Below are positions 50,184 through 58,895 of a DNA stretch of 64,000 bases, piece after piece. Numbering within the stretch: position 1 is the stretch's first letter; each line of letters starts with the position of its first letter. The notes under the pieces are model-generated. The model had not been told where the DNA came from. It was given only the letters and a program-made list of their open reading frames with translations, and searched no databases. A program made the translations under genes and the position numbers. Source of the stretch: JAIQFR01 sp041494445 (GTDB lineage Bacteria; Acidobacteriota; Polarisedimenticolia; Polarisedimenticolales; JAIQFR01); assembly GCA_041494445.1 (NCBI GenBank), contig JBGQAU010000001.1, positions 1-64,000 on the forward strand, read 5' to 3'.

Positions 50184-51842
50184 TCAGTTGCCTGCGGCCG
50201 GGCGGGCGTGGGCGAACTCGTCGCCGGGCCGCCACTCCGGACGGTGGTCCGCCTGGGCGACCGCGTAGCCGACCAGGAACCCCAGACGGGCGTCCTCCAC
50301 CATGCCGTCCCAGTTCCAAGTCGGGTCGATCTGGTCGCTGGGCTGGTGGTAGTGAGCGTCACGCCAGGCGTCGCCGGTCTCTTTCCCCCACCCCGGCGGG
50401 CGGCCGATGTAGTCGAGGCCCGAGGAGAAGTAGAGCGACGGGATCCCCGCCTTGGCGAACGAGAACTGGTCGGAGCGGTAGAACGCGCCGCGGTCCGGGA
50501 ACGCCTCGTCCGTGACCACCCGACCCTGAAGCCCGGCGACCGCGTCGAGGATCGGGTCCAGGTCGGACTTGCCGCGGCCGACCTCGGAGACGTCGCGGGT
50601 CTTCCCGAAGATGTTCCCGGAGTCGAAGTTGATGTCGGCCAGCAAGTGGTCGTTGGGCACGGTCGGGTGGGTGGCGAAGTAGTGGGAGCCGAGCAGGTTC
50701 GACTCCTCTCCGCTCACGAACAGGAAGAGGATCGACCGCCGTGGGGGCTCCGCAAGCGCGGCAAAGCCCCGGGCGATGGCCAGGACCATGGCGACGCCCG
50801 ACGCGTTGTCACGCGCGCCGTTGTAGATGCGGTCACCCGTCGCGTCGGGCTTGCCCACACCGAGATGATCGTGATGCGCGGAGAAGACGACGACCTCGTC
50901 GCGGAGCTTCGGGTCGGTGCCCCGGAGCACTCCCATTACGTTGCTCGTCTCGGCCCGGGTGACGTCGTTGGCGATCGTCAACGAGGTACGGATCCCCAGC
51001 GGGATCGGGCGGAAATCGCGCGAGCGGGCCTTCGCGACCAGTGCGTCGAAGTCGAAGCCGGCTGCCTGCAGGACCTTGCGCGTCGCGGCTTCGGTCGTCC
51101 AGGCCTTGACCTCGATCGTGGGCTCGCCGCCGTTGGGGAGCTCGTACTGCTCGCCCGTCCAGGAGTTCCGGACCACCGGCCATCCGTACCCGGCGGAGGG
51201 TATCGTGTGGATGACGATCGCCCCCGCGGCTCCGCGACGCGCCGCCTCCTCGTACTTGTACGTCCAGCGCCCGTAGTACAGCCGCCGCTTGCCGGCGAAC
51301 AGCCCATCGTCCCAGTCCGGATCGTTGTTGAGGATCACCAGAACCTTGCCCCGGACATCCACGTCCTTGAAGTCGTCCCACCGGTACTCGGGCGCGGTGA
51401 TGCCGTAGCCGACGAAGACGAGCTCGGCGTCGCCGAGCACCGAGCTCGGCGCCTGCCTGCCGGTGGCGGCGATGAAATCGTCCCAGAACCTCAAGAACAC
51501 TCGGCCGCCCTTGGTGCCGAAGCTCCACTCCTCCGGCACGTGCGAGGTCAGTCCGACGACCTCGAACCTCTGCTCCCAGCCGCCGTCCGGCCCCGCCGGC
51601 TCGAGGCCGAGGGACTCCATGGTACTCGCCAGGAACGCCACCGCGAGCACGTCGCCGGGCTTCGAGGTCGCCCGACCCTCCAGAAGGTCGTTGGACAGGA
51701 ATCGCGTCGGCCCGGAGATCGCGTCAGCCGTCACGGCCTTCGAGGCCGCGAGCGCCTGGGGCGACACAGGGGCCGGCAGGGCGTGTGCGGTCGCAGCCCC
51801 CGTCACGGCAAGGCCGAGTACCAACGCTGTCAGCCTGGTCAT
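50184..51842 (-). CDS. Secreted M28 family zinc peptidase
   Basis: A 552-residue aminopeptidase-like enzyme with signal peptide (MTRLTALVLGLAVTGAATAHA). Metal ligands fit the M28 order: VFSAHHDHLGVG, YNGARDNASGVAMVLAI, FVSGEESNLLGSHYF (general base and ligand Glu), INFDSGN and a late DAHYHQPSD. The segment about 120-260 is a PA-type insertion (LVILNNDPDWDD, GAAGAIVIHTIPSAGYG). It should release N-terminal amino acids in the periplasm or outside. Start ATG 51842 has GGAGG at 8 nt, in preference to ATG 51857. It runs in the same direction as the upstream glutamate dehydrogenase, 82 bp apart. Confidence 0.9.
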   Translation of the reverse strand: MTRLTALVLGLAVTGAATAHALPAPVSPQALAASKAVTADAISGPTRFLSNDLLEGRATSKPGDVLAVAFLASTMESLGLEPAGPDGGWEQRFEVVGLTSHVPEEWSFGTKGGRVFLRFWDDFIAATGRQAPSSVLGDAELVFVGYGITAPEYRWDDFKDVDVRGKVLVILNNDPDWDDGLFAGKRRLYYGRWTYKYEEAARRGAAGAIVIHTIPSAGYGWPVVRNSWTGEQYELPNGGEPTIEVKAWTTEAATRKVLQAAGFDFDALVAKARSRDFRPIPLGIRTSLTIANDVTRAETSNVMGVLRGTDPKLRDEVVVFSAHHDHLGVGKPDATGDRIYNGARDNASGVAMVLAIARGFAALAEPPRRSILFLFVSGEESNLLGSHYFATHPTVPNDHLLADINFDSGNIFGKTRDVSEVGRGKSDLDPILDAVAGLQGRVVTDEAFPDRGAFYRSDQFSFAKAGIPSLYFSSGLDYIGRPPGWGKETGDAWRDAHYHQPSDQIDPTWNWDGMVEDARLGFLVGYAVAQADHRPEWRPGDEFAHARPAAGN

Positions 51843-51924
51843 CAGGACGTCCTCCACGCTCGGAAAGATGGAACTGCGCTGTCCCCAGGTTTCCCGCCGG
51901 GCGCCTGTGCTGGACGGTCCGAGC

Positions 51925-53190
51925 TCAGGCGTACAGCCCGCGAAGCTCCGCGGCGCGCGCGACGCGCTGGATCGCGACGATGAACGCGGCGATCCGCATA
52001 TTCGTCGCGTGCTCGACGCTCGCGGCCAGGACCGCGTCGAACGCCTCGACCATGTAGCGCTCGAGCTCCCGGGCCACCCGTTCCTCCTGCCAATAGTACC
52101 CCTGCCGGTTCTGCACCCACTCGAAGTAGGAGACGGTGACGCCGCCCGCGTTGCAAAGGATGTCGGGGATCAGGAACGTCCTCCTCTTCGAGAGGATCGC
52201 GTCGGCATCGTAGGTGGTCGGGCCGTTGGCGCACTCGGCGATCACCCGCGCCTTGATGCGCGAGGCGTTCTCGCCGGTGATCTGGGTCTCGAGCGCCGCC
52301 GGGACCAGGACGTCCACGTCCATCTCGAGGAGCTTCATCGGGTCGTCGAGGTGCCTGACCTTGAGCGCGCGCTCGAGCCCCGCGAGCCCTCTGTGCTCCG
52401 CGTTGTGGCGGAACGCCGACTCGATGTCGATCCCCGCCTCGTTCACGAAGGCGCCGTTCACGTCGGAGATCCCCACGACGCGGAAGCCGAGATCGACGAG
52501 GAGCTTCGCGGCCCACGATCCGACGTTCCCGAACCCCTGGATCGCCACGCGGGCCCTGCCCGGGTGGATCCCGAGATGCTTGCACGCCTCCCGCACGCAG
52601 AACACCATCCCCTGCGCCGTCGCCGACTCGCGCCCCTTCGATCCACCCAGGTCGAGGGGCTTGCCCGTGACCACGCCCGGCAGGTACCCCTGCGCGTGCA
52701 TCGAGAGCGTGTCCATGATCCACGCCATGATCTGGGCGTTGGTGTTCACGTCCGGCGCCGGGACGTCCCGGTCCACCCCGAACAGGTCCTCCAGCTCGGC
52801 GGCGTATCGCCTCGTCAGCCGCTCCAGCTCGCCCAGGGAGAGCTTCGACGGGTCCACGATGATGCCGCCCTTCCCGCCGCCGAACGGGATGTTCACCACC
52901 GCGCACTTGTAGGTCATCCAGAACGCGAGCGCCTTGACCTCCTCCACGGTCACCGCGGGGTGGTACCTCAGGCCTCCCTTCGCCGGCCCGCGGGCCATGC
53001 TGTGCTGCACCCGGTAGGCGGTGAAGATCTCGATCCGGCCGTCGTCCATCCGGACGGGGAGCTTGACCTCCGTCACCCGGCGCGGCTGCTTGATCATGGC
53101 GACCTGGTTCGGCGTCAGATGGAGCACCCGGGCCGCCTCGTCGAACTGCTTGAACGCGTTCTCGAGCGCGTTGACGTTGTCCTTCTCCAT
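51925..53190 (-). CDS. Glu/Leu/Phe/Val dehydrogenase family, glutamate dehydrogenase
   Basis: A 421-residue NAD-type glutamate dehydrogenase and third member of this family in the window. Substrate half: YRVQHSMARGPAKGGLRYHP, CAVVNIPFGGGKGGI (catalytic Lys) and DVPAPDVNT. Cofactor half: VAIQGFGNVGSWAAKLL with an acidic residue later (GISDVNG), fitting NAD specificity, then VIAECANGPTTYDAD and NAGGVTVSYFEW. Likely catabolic. ATG 53190 follows GGAGGACCCC. It differs enough from the 20-kb paralogue that they are probably old duplicates or of separate origin. Confidence 0.93.
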   Translation of the reverse strand: MEKDNVNALENAFKQFDEAARVLHLTPNQVAMIKQPRRVTEVKLPVRMDDGRIEIFTAYRVQHSMARGPAKGGLRYHPAVTVEEVKALAFWMTYKCAVVNIPFGGGKGGIIVDPSKLSLGELERLTRRYAAELEDLFGVDRDVPAPDVNTNAQIMAWIMDTLSMHAQGYLPGVVTGKPLDLGGSKGRESATAQGMVFCVREACKHLGIHPGRARVAIQGFGNVGSWAAKLLVDLGFRVVGISDVNGAFVNEAGIDIESAFRHNAEHRGLAGLERALKVRHLDDPMKLLEMDVDVLVPAALETQITGENASRIKARVIAECANGPTTYDADAILSKRRTFLIPDILCNAGGVTVSYFEWVQNRQGYYWQEERVARELERYMVEAFDAVLAASVEHATNMRIAAFIVAIQRVARAAELRGLYA

Positions 53191-53320
53191 GGGGTCCTCC
53201 CGTCTCGGCCGGCGGAGCATGGTAGCGCGTCTCCCGGTCCTCGGCCGCTCGCACCCGCCATGCGCGGCTTCCGAGGGTTGGATACACTGTGGCGAGATTC
53301 GGGTGTTTGCGGAGGAGAGG

Positions 53321-54241
53321 ATGAAGAACGCCGTCGTCGCCCATTCGGTCGGGCTCGCGCTCGCGATCGTCTCGTCGCTGTGCACGGGCCGGGCGGCGTC
53401 CGCGGGTCTGTGCGGCGGTGACGATCGCGTGCGGCTCGTCGAAGGCGCCTCCTTCGACACCGGGACCGCCAGATTGTCGCCCGATCAGGTCGCAGCTCTG
53501 CGACTCGCGGTCTACGCGCTGCGTCCCAAGATCGGGCTGGGCGTGGGCCCGGCCTGCACGGGGACGGCGATCTCCGAAAAGCTCATGCTGACCGCGGGGC
53601 ACTGCGTGATCAAGGGCGGGATGAAGGCCTATCAGAAGCACCTCCGGCCGCGGCCCAAGCCGGTGGACCTCAAGCTCGTCTATCGCGTCTTCGACAAGCT
53701 GACGGGCGCCGATCTGGCCCTGTACGCCCGGAAGTCCGGGACGTTCCGCGACTACCTCCCCGTCGACCCGGGGTTCGGCTTCGATGCCGTGGAGCCCGGC
53801 GACCGCTTCGGGTTTCCCGCGTTTCCGTACAAGAAGTGGAACGTCTTCTCCTGGCCGCAGAAGAAGCTCCTGTTCTCGCCCGTATCGCAATCGGCGGTCG
53901 AGGATGAGGACGTGTGGTTCGGCGTGCAGCCCTGCCACGACGATCCCGCGGGAGAGCGTGGTGACGCCGGTACCACCCCGGAGCGGGCCGCCGAGAAGAC
54001 CGCGGGCGGCGGGGACTTCCCTTGGTGCCGCGTGTTCTCCTGCGCAGACTTCTTCGACGGGAACAGCGGCTCGCCGATGCTGCGCTTCCACCTCGAGAAC
54101 GGCGCCGAAACGATCTCGGTGATCGCGGTGGGCACGGTGAGCGTCAAGGGGAACGCACCGGACCGGTCGTTGAGCGCCGGTGCGGTGCCGGTCGCCCTGC
54201 TCCGGGACGTGCTCCCCGGGTTCCTGGCGCCGTCGAGGTAG
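53321..54241 (+). CDS. Secreted trypsin-like serine protease
   Basis: A 306-residue protein with signal peptide (to about residue 28, ASAG). Catalytic triad of the chymotrypsin fold: His in KLMLTAGHCVIK, Asp in TGADLALYARK, Ser in DFFDGNSGSPMLRF (GNSGSP in place of GDSGGP, as in V8-like proteases). Additional cysteines (CTGTAI with AGHC; WCRVFSC) probably form disulfides. FPAFPYKKWNVFSWP is unusual. It should cut proteins outside the cytoplasm. GGAGGAGAGG precedes ATG 53321. A TACACT hexamer at 53283 may be its -10. Confidence 0.86.
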   Translation: MKNAVVAHSVGLALAIVSSLCTGRAASAGLCGGDDRVRLVEGASFDTGTARLSPDQVAALRLAVYALRPKIGLGVGPACTGTAISEKLMLTAGHCVIKGGMKAYQKHLRPRPKPVDLKLVYRVFDKLTGADLALYARKSGTFRDYLPVDPGFGFDAVEPGDRFGFPAFPYKKWNVFSWPQKKLLFSPVSQSAVEDEDVWFGVQPCHDDPAGERGDAGTTPERAAEKTAGGGDFPWCRVFSCADFFDGNSGSPMLRFHLENGAETISVIAVGTVSVKGNAPDRSLSAGAVPVALLRDVLPGFLAPSR

Positions 54242-54301
54242 GACCGGTCTCCGGCGAACGGCAAAAACTCAAGACGGCATCGAGCCGCCAGCTGATCGGA
54301 C

Positions 54302-54330
54302 TTGCCCAGGGCCTCCGCGCGCCGTAGACT
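54302..54330 (+). promoter_or_regulatory. Sigma70-type promoter of the OPT transporter gene
   Basis: TTGCCC (54302-54307), 17-bp spacer, TAGACT (54325-54330), 39 bp before the start codon. Confidence 0.55.
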
Positions 54331-54369
54331 CCCGCTTCTTCTTCCTCTCTTTCCCACGGGGGGCGCCCG

Positions 54370-56466
54370 ATGGCAGCGAACGACCCGAAGCGAGGCGAGG
54401 GCGAGACCCGCCGCCTCCATCCTGCGGCTTATCGCGAGCTCGAGCCCGGCGAGACCTACGAGCCGTTCGTGCCTTCCGGCGCCGCGGTGCCGGAGTTCAC
54501 GTTCCGCTCGGTCTTCACCGGGATCGTGATGGTCCTGATCTTCTCGGTGGCCGCGACCTACTCGGGGCTCAAGGTCGCCCAGGTGTTCGAGGCGGCGATC
54601 CCGATCTCGATCCTGGCCGTGGGCCTGTCGGGTCTCTTCCGCAGGCGCAACTCGATCCTCGAGAACGTGATCATCCAGAGCATCGGGGGCGCGTCGGGGC
54701 TCATCGTGGCCGGCTCGATCTTCACGCTTCCGGCGCTCTACATCATGAACGTCGCGCCGGGAGCCGGGAGGATGCTCCTGACGGTGTTCGTGGTCGCGGT
54801 CCTGGGCTCTTCCCTCGGCCTCCTGTTCCTGATCCCTCTCCGGCGCTATTTCGTCGCCGAGCAGCACGGGAAGCTGCCGTTCCCCGAGGCGACGGCGATC
54901 AACGAGGTCTATATCACGGGGGAAGCCGGCGGCGAGCAGGCGAGAACGCTGCTCCTCGCGGCGGGTGTGGGCGGGATCTACGACTTCCTCGCCACCTCGG
55001 TCCGGGCGTGGTCCGAGATCGTGAACTTCCAGTTCCTGCCGTTCATGAAGAACCTGGCGGACAAGTACAAGGCCGCGGTCAGCGTGAACGCGGTCGCGAT
55101 GATCGTCGGGCTCGGCTACATCACCGGCCTAAGGTACTCGGCGATCATCTGCGCCGGGGGCCTGTTCTCGAACCTGATCATGGTCCCGCTGATCTACCAC
55201 TTCGGCCAGTACGTCCCCTCGATCTCCATTCCGCCGGCGCCCCTGCCCGGCGTTCCCGGGTTCATCGCGGACATGAGCGCCGGGAACATCTTCCGGCTTT
55301 ACGCCCAGCGGGTCGGCGTCGGGGCCATGGCGGGCGCCGGCATCATCGGGATCCTGAAGGCGCTCCCCACCATCGCCAGCGCGTTCTCGCTGGGATTCAA
55401 GCAGATCTTCCGCCCGCACGCCCACGCCCAGGAGGTCAGGCGCACCGACCGCGATCTCAAGATGAGCACGGTGATGGGCGGGATCGTGGCCGCGACGCTC
55501 GCCGTCGGCGTGTTCTTCCTCGTGCTCCTGCGCCAGGACCCGGTCGCCGCCGGGAAGGCGCCTCAGATCGCGCTGACCGGCCTCGTGATCGCGTTCGTGT
55601 TCTCTTTCCTGTTCACCACCGTGGCCGCCCTGGCGACGGCCATGACCGGCAACAACCCGATCTCGGGCATGACCCTGGTCACGCTGATCATCGGCTCGAC
55701 GGCCCTGGTCTCGGTCGGGCTCCAGGGCGAGTACGGGAAGTTCGCAGCGATCGTGATGGGCGCCGTGGTCTGCTCCGCCCTGGCGATGAGCGGCGGGTTC
55801 GTCACCGACCTCAAGGTCGGCTACTGGCTCGGCTCGACCCCGAGGTACCAGCAGATCTCCAAGGTGATCGGCACGCTGTTCGCCGCGGTCGGCGTCGCCC
55901 TGACCGTGCTCCTGATCCACCGCGCGTTCGGCAGGACGGACGCCGCCACGGGGCAGTTCGTCTCCGGCTTCATGAACACGCAAGTGGTGCCGGCGCCGCA
56001 GGCGAACCTGTTCGCCACGATCCTCTCCGGCATCTTCGACAAGCAGCCGGTGACCTGGCTCCTCTACAGCGTGGGCCTCGTGCTCGCGGTGCTCCTCGAG
56101 ATGATGAAGATCCCGCCGCTGGCGTTCGCCATCGGGATGTACCTGCCGCTGCAGGTCAACACGCCGCTGTTCATCGGCGGCGTCGTCTCGCACTGGGTCG
56201 GGAAGAGCAGCAAGGACCCGAAGGTGTCCGAGGCGCGGTCCCAGCGCGGCACGCTCCTCGCCAGCGGGTTCATCGCCGGCGGCGCGATCATGGGTGTCGT
56301 CGGCGCGCTCCTGGTCATCGGCAAGGAGTACCTCTCGTTCCTGAACGTGGACCTCGGCGTGCCCGACAAGAGCGACACGCTGGGGCAGATCGTGAGCATC
56401 GTGATGTTCACCGGGCTGTGCCTCTTCCTCTACTTCGACTCGAGGCGCGCCAAGCCGCCGGCGTAG
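54370..56466 (+). CDS. OPT family oligopeptide transporter
   Basis: A 698-residue integral membrane protein with about 15 or more hydrophobic segments. The first block VFTGIVMVLIFSVAATYSGLKVAQVFEAAIPIS and the later YFVAEQHGKLPFPEATAINEV are typical for bacterial OPT transporters (TIGR00733-like), as are GNNPISGMTLVTLI and PPLAFAIGMYLPLQVNTPLF near the C-terminus. They import short peptides or peptide-like compounds with protons. Next to a secreted protease and gamma-glutamyltransferase, uptake of peptides or glutathione fragments is plausible. The stop lies 29 bp before the GGT gene. Confidence 0.92.
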   Translation: MAANDPKRGEGETRRLHPAAYRELEPGETYEPFVPSGAAVPEFTFRSVFTGIVMVLIFSVAATYSGLKVAQVFEAAIPISILAVGLSGLFRRRNSILENVIIQSIGGASGLIVAGSIFTLPALYIMNVAPGAGRMLLTVFVVAVLGSSLGLLFLIPLRRYFVAEQHGKLPFPEATAINEVYITGEAGGEQARTLLLAAGVGGIYDFLATSVRAWSEIVNFQFLPFMKNLADKYKAAVSVNAVAMIVGLGYITGLRYSAIICAGGLFSNLIMVPLIYHFGQYVPSISIPPAPLPGVPGFIADMSAGNIFRLYAQRVGVGAMAGAGIIGILKALPTIASAFSLGFKQIFRPHAHAQEVRRTDRDLKMSTVMGGIVAATLAVGVFFLVLLRQDPVAAGKAPQIALTGLVIAFVFSFLFTTVAALATAMTGNNPISGMTLVTLIIGSTALVSVGLQGEYGKFAAIVMGAVVCSALAMSGGFVTDLKVGYWLGSTPRYQQISKVIGTLFAAVGVALTVLLIHRAFGRTDAATGQFVSGFMNTQVVPAPQANLFATILSGIFDKQPVTWLLYSVGLVLAVLLEMMKIPPLAFAIGMYLPLQVNTPLFIGGVVSHWVGKSSKDPKVSEARSQRGTLLASGFIAGGAIMGVVGALLVIGKEYLSFLNVDLGVPDKSDTLGQIVSIVMFTGLCLFLYFDSRRAKPPA

Positions 56467-56483
56467 CGCGAAGCGCGGCGGTG

Positions 56484-56489
56484 TAGACT
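56484..56489 (+). promoter_or_regulatory. Candidate -10 element TAGACT, 6 nt before the GGT start codon
   Basis: TAGACT ends 6 nt before ATG 56496; the gene has no Shine-Dalgarno sequence. The geometry matches the leaderless promoters at 3315, 23303 and 28904. Confidence 0.4.
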
Positions 56490-56495
56490 CCGCAT

Positions 56496-58223
56496 ATGCG
56501 CGCGCAAGAGGCTTCGCACCGCTTCCGCAGCGTCATCTTCCTCCTGCTGCTCGCGGCGGCGGTCGCGGCGGGGATCGGCGCGGCCGGCCCCGCGGCCCCT
56601 TCCGCGCGCCCGGCTCCCGGCGGGGGCGCGGTGGCGTCGGCGGCCCCCGCGGCCACGGAGACGGGTCTCCTGGTCCTCCGGGAGGGCGGCAACGCCGCGG
56701 ACGCGGCGGTCGCCGTCGCGCTGGCGCTCGCGGTCGTCCACCCACAGGCGGGGAACCTCGGCGGCGGCGGGTTCGCCGTCGCGAAGTTCGGCGACGAGAT
56801 TGCCGCTCTCAACTTCCGCGAGACGGCCCCCGCCGCGGCGACGCCGGGAATGTTCCTCGGCCCGGACGGGGCCCCTGTTCCGGAAAAGTCGCTCGTGGGG
56901 CCGCTCGCCGCGGGCGTACCGGGGTCGCCCGCGGGCCTCTTCGAGCTTCACCGCCGGTTCGGGCGGCTTCCGTGGAAGAAGGTCGTCGCGCCGGCGGTCG
57001 GCCTCGCCCGCGATGGATTCACGGTTACGGAGCGGTTGTCCCGGGCGATCGCCGAGGACCGCATGCTCCTGGCCCGCTTCCCGGAGACCGCGGCGGTCTG
57101 GTTGCCGGGAGGCAAGCCTCCGGCGACGGCATCGAGGATGCGGCTTCCGCGGCTCGCGGAGGCGCTCGAGGATTACGGCCGACGCGGCCCCGTAGCGCTG
57201 ACGCGCGGCCGCGCCGCCAAGGCGATCGAGGCGGCGTCCCGAAAGCACGGCGGCATCCTGACCGCGCCCGACCTCGCGGCCTATGCCCCGGCCTGGCGGG
57301 CTCCGGTTCGCTTCCGCTCGTTCGGCTGGGAGATCGCCTCGATGCCGCTCCCTTCCTCGGGCGGGATCATCCTCGGGGAGACCTTCGGCATGCTGGAGCG
57401 TCTCGGATTCGCGAGGCTCGGGAAGGACAGCACGGATCGCGCGCATCTTCTGGTCGAAGCCTGGCGCCGCGCGTTCGCCGATCGCTTTCTGCTCGGCGAC
57501 CCATCCACGACCGGGGCCGACGCCCCGCAGCTACTCGACCCGTCCTGGCTCGACCGGCGCGCGCGGGAGATCGACCGCGCGCGTGCAACGAGATCCATCG
57601 ACGTGATGCCCTGGCCCGGCGGCGGCCCGGAGTCGGCGCAGACGACGCACCTGTCGGTGGTGGACGCGCGCGGGGACGCGGTGGCGATGACGGTCACGCT
57701 CAACGACTCCTTCGGCTGCCGCCTGCTGGTCCCGGAGCTCGGCATCCTCCTGAACAACGAGATGGACGACTTCGCGGCGGCCCCGGGAAAGGCCAACCTC
57801 TACGGCCTCGTGCAGGGCCCCGCGAACGCCGTCGGACCGGGCAAGCGCATGCTCTCGTCCATGAGCCCCACGCTGGCGTGGAAAGGAAGCGAGATCCTCG
57901 CGATGGGGTCGCCGGGCGGCTCCCGCATTCCGACGGCCACCGGACAGGCGCTGCTGCGGATCCTGGTGGACGGGGATTCGCTGCAGGGCGCGGTGGCCCA
58001 CCCCAGGATCCACCACCAGTGGATGCCGGACGAGGTGGTGGGCGAGGCCGGAGCGCTGACCGGAGAGGTCCGTGCGGAGCTGGCGAAACGGGGTCACACC
58101 TTCAAGGACGTCGCCGCGCTAGGCGAGGTCCACGCCGTGCGCCGCCGTGCCGACGGCCGTCTCGAGGCTGCCGCGGATCCGCGGGGACCTGGCGCCGCCG
58201 GAGTTCAGGAGCCGCGGAAGTAG
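56496..58223 (+). CDS. ggt: Gamma-glutamyltranspeptidase
   Basis: A 575-residue periplasmic Ntn hydrolase with N-terminal signal (hydrophobic stretch about 12-30). The N-terminal block EGGNAADAAVAVALALAVVH and the GNLGGGGFAVAKFG segment are diagnostic. The cleavage site is SAQTTHLSVVDARGDAVAMT, in which the second Thr becomes the nucleophile of the small subunit. SSMSPTLAWKG and MGSPGGSRIPTA shape the gamma-glutamyl pocket. It cleaves glutathione and other gamma-glutamyl compounds, delivering Cys-Gly or amino acids to transporters such as the adjacent OPT protein (inference). Confidence 0.93.
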   Translation: MRAQEASHRFRSVIFLLLLAAAVAAGIGAAGPAAPSARPAPGGGAVASAAPAATETGLLVLREGGNAADAAVAVALALAVVHPQAGNLGGGGFAVAKFGDEIAALNFRETAPAAATPGMFLGPDGAPVPEKSLVGPLAAGVPGSPAGLFELHRRFGRLPWKKVVAPAVGLARDGFTVTERLSRAIAEDRMLLARFPETAAVWLPGGKPPATASRMRLPRLAEALEDYGRRGPVALTRGRAAKAIEAASRKHGGILTAPDLAAYAPAWRAPVRFRSFGWEIASMPLPSSGGIILGETFGMLERLGFARLGKDSTDRAHLLVEAWRRAFADRFLLGDPSTTGADAPQLLDPSWLDRRAREIDRARATRSIDVMPWPGGGPESAQTTHLSVVDARGDAVAMTVTLNDSFGCRLLVPELGILLNNEMDDFAAAPGKANLYGLVQGPANAVGPGKRMLSSMSPTLAWKGSEILAMGSPGGSRIPTATGQALLRILVDGDSLQGAVAHPRIHHQWMPDEVVGEAGALTGEVRAELAKRGHTFKDVAALGEVHAVRRRADGRLEAAADPRGPGAAGVQEPRK

Positions 58224-58227
58224 GCCG

Positions 58228-58533
58228 TCAGCCCGCACGGCGCCGGCCGCGCAGCCACTTTTCGAGTGACGTCTTCGATTCGCCCGACGGCAGCCCGGCG
58301 AGAAGCCCCTCAACGCTCAGGTCCTCGTCCAGATCGGGCCAGTGGATGCCATGCCCCTGCCCGATGAGCCGCCACTTCGATCGTTCCGCCGGGGATCCAT
58401 CCACCAGCCGCGGGTACCAAGCAAGCGGCACGGAGATCGTCCTTCCGTCGGAGAGGTCGACGATGAGAGAGTCCTTTGTGACCCTGACGTCCTGCGCCAA
58501 CGCCTCTCGCGGCCTATTCCGCGAAGAACTCAT
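58228..58533 (-). CDS. DUF2442 domain protein, partner of DUF4160 protein
   Basis: A 101-residue protein with the DUF2442 pattern: VRVTKDSLIVDLSDGRTISVPLAWYPRL, then RSKWRLIGQGHGIHWPDLDEDLSVEGLLAG. The C-terminal tail is basic (KWLRGRRRAG). ATG 58533 follows GAGG at 7 nt and overlaps the DUF4160 gene end by 20 bp. The DUF4160-DUF2442 pair is widespread and predicted to be a type II toxin-antitoxin module, with DUF2442 the likely antitoxin; that is prediction, not proof. Confidence 0.82.
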   Translation of the reverse strand: MSSSRNRPREALAQDVRVTKDSLIVDLSDGRTISVPLAWYPRLVDGSPAERSKWRLIGQGHGIHWPDLDEDLSVEGLLAGLPSGESKTSLEKWLRGRRRAG

Positions 58534-58750
58534 CCCATTTCCTCGAGAAAAACTCGGCATTCTCCTCTACCATTGCTCGGAGCCGTGCCAGCTCCATCCG
58601 CCCGAAGCCCCCGCTATCGGCGATTCTGACGGGATCCAACCAGAATTTCGCCCTCATTCGCTCACGTTCTACGTGCACATGCCCCGGCTCGCGACGGTCA
58701 GCCCCATAGAAAAAGAACCGGTACGGTCCGCGACGGAGAACCGTCGGCAC
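58514..58750 (-). CDS. DUF4160 domain protein, candidate toxin
   Basis: A 78-residue protein with the short DUF4160 pattern: MPTVLRRGPYRFFFYGADRREPGHVHVERERMRAKFWLDPV, with the conserved His pair in PGHVHV, then ELARLRAMVEENAEFF. GTG start with GAGGAAGG upstream; a TATACT hexamer on the minus strand at 58785-58780 may be the -10. Small size and overlap with DUF2442 fit the predicted toxin-antitoxin module. Confidence 0.8.
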   Translation of the reverse strand: MPTVLRRGPYRFFFYGADRREPGHVHVERERMRAKFWLDPVRIADSGGFGRMELARLRAMVEENAEFFSRKWDEFFAE

Positions 58751-58895
58751 CCCGCCCGCCTTCCTCGGGACCGAGGAGAAGTATAGCGCCGCGGTACAGG
58801 CGTGGCGCGGCCGACGCGGAAACAGGTTGTGGCGCGGGAAGGCCCAGTGTGGGAAGGATGAGCACTCACATGGTTATCCGATCAACGCGCCACCC

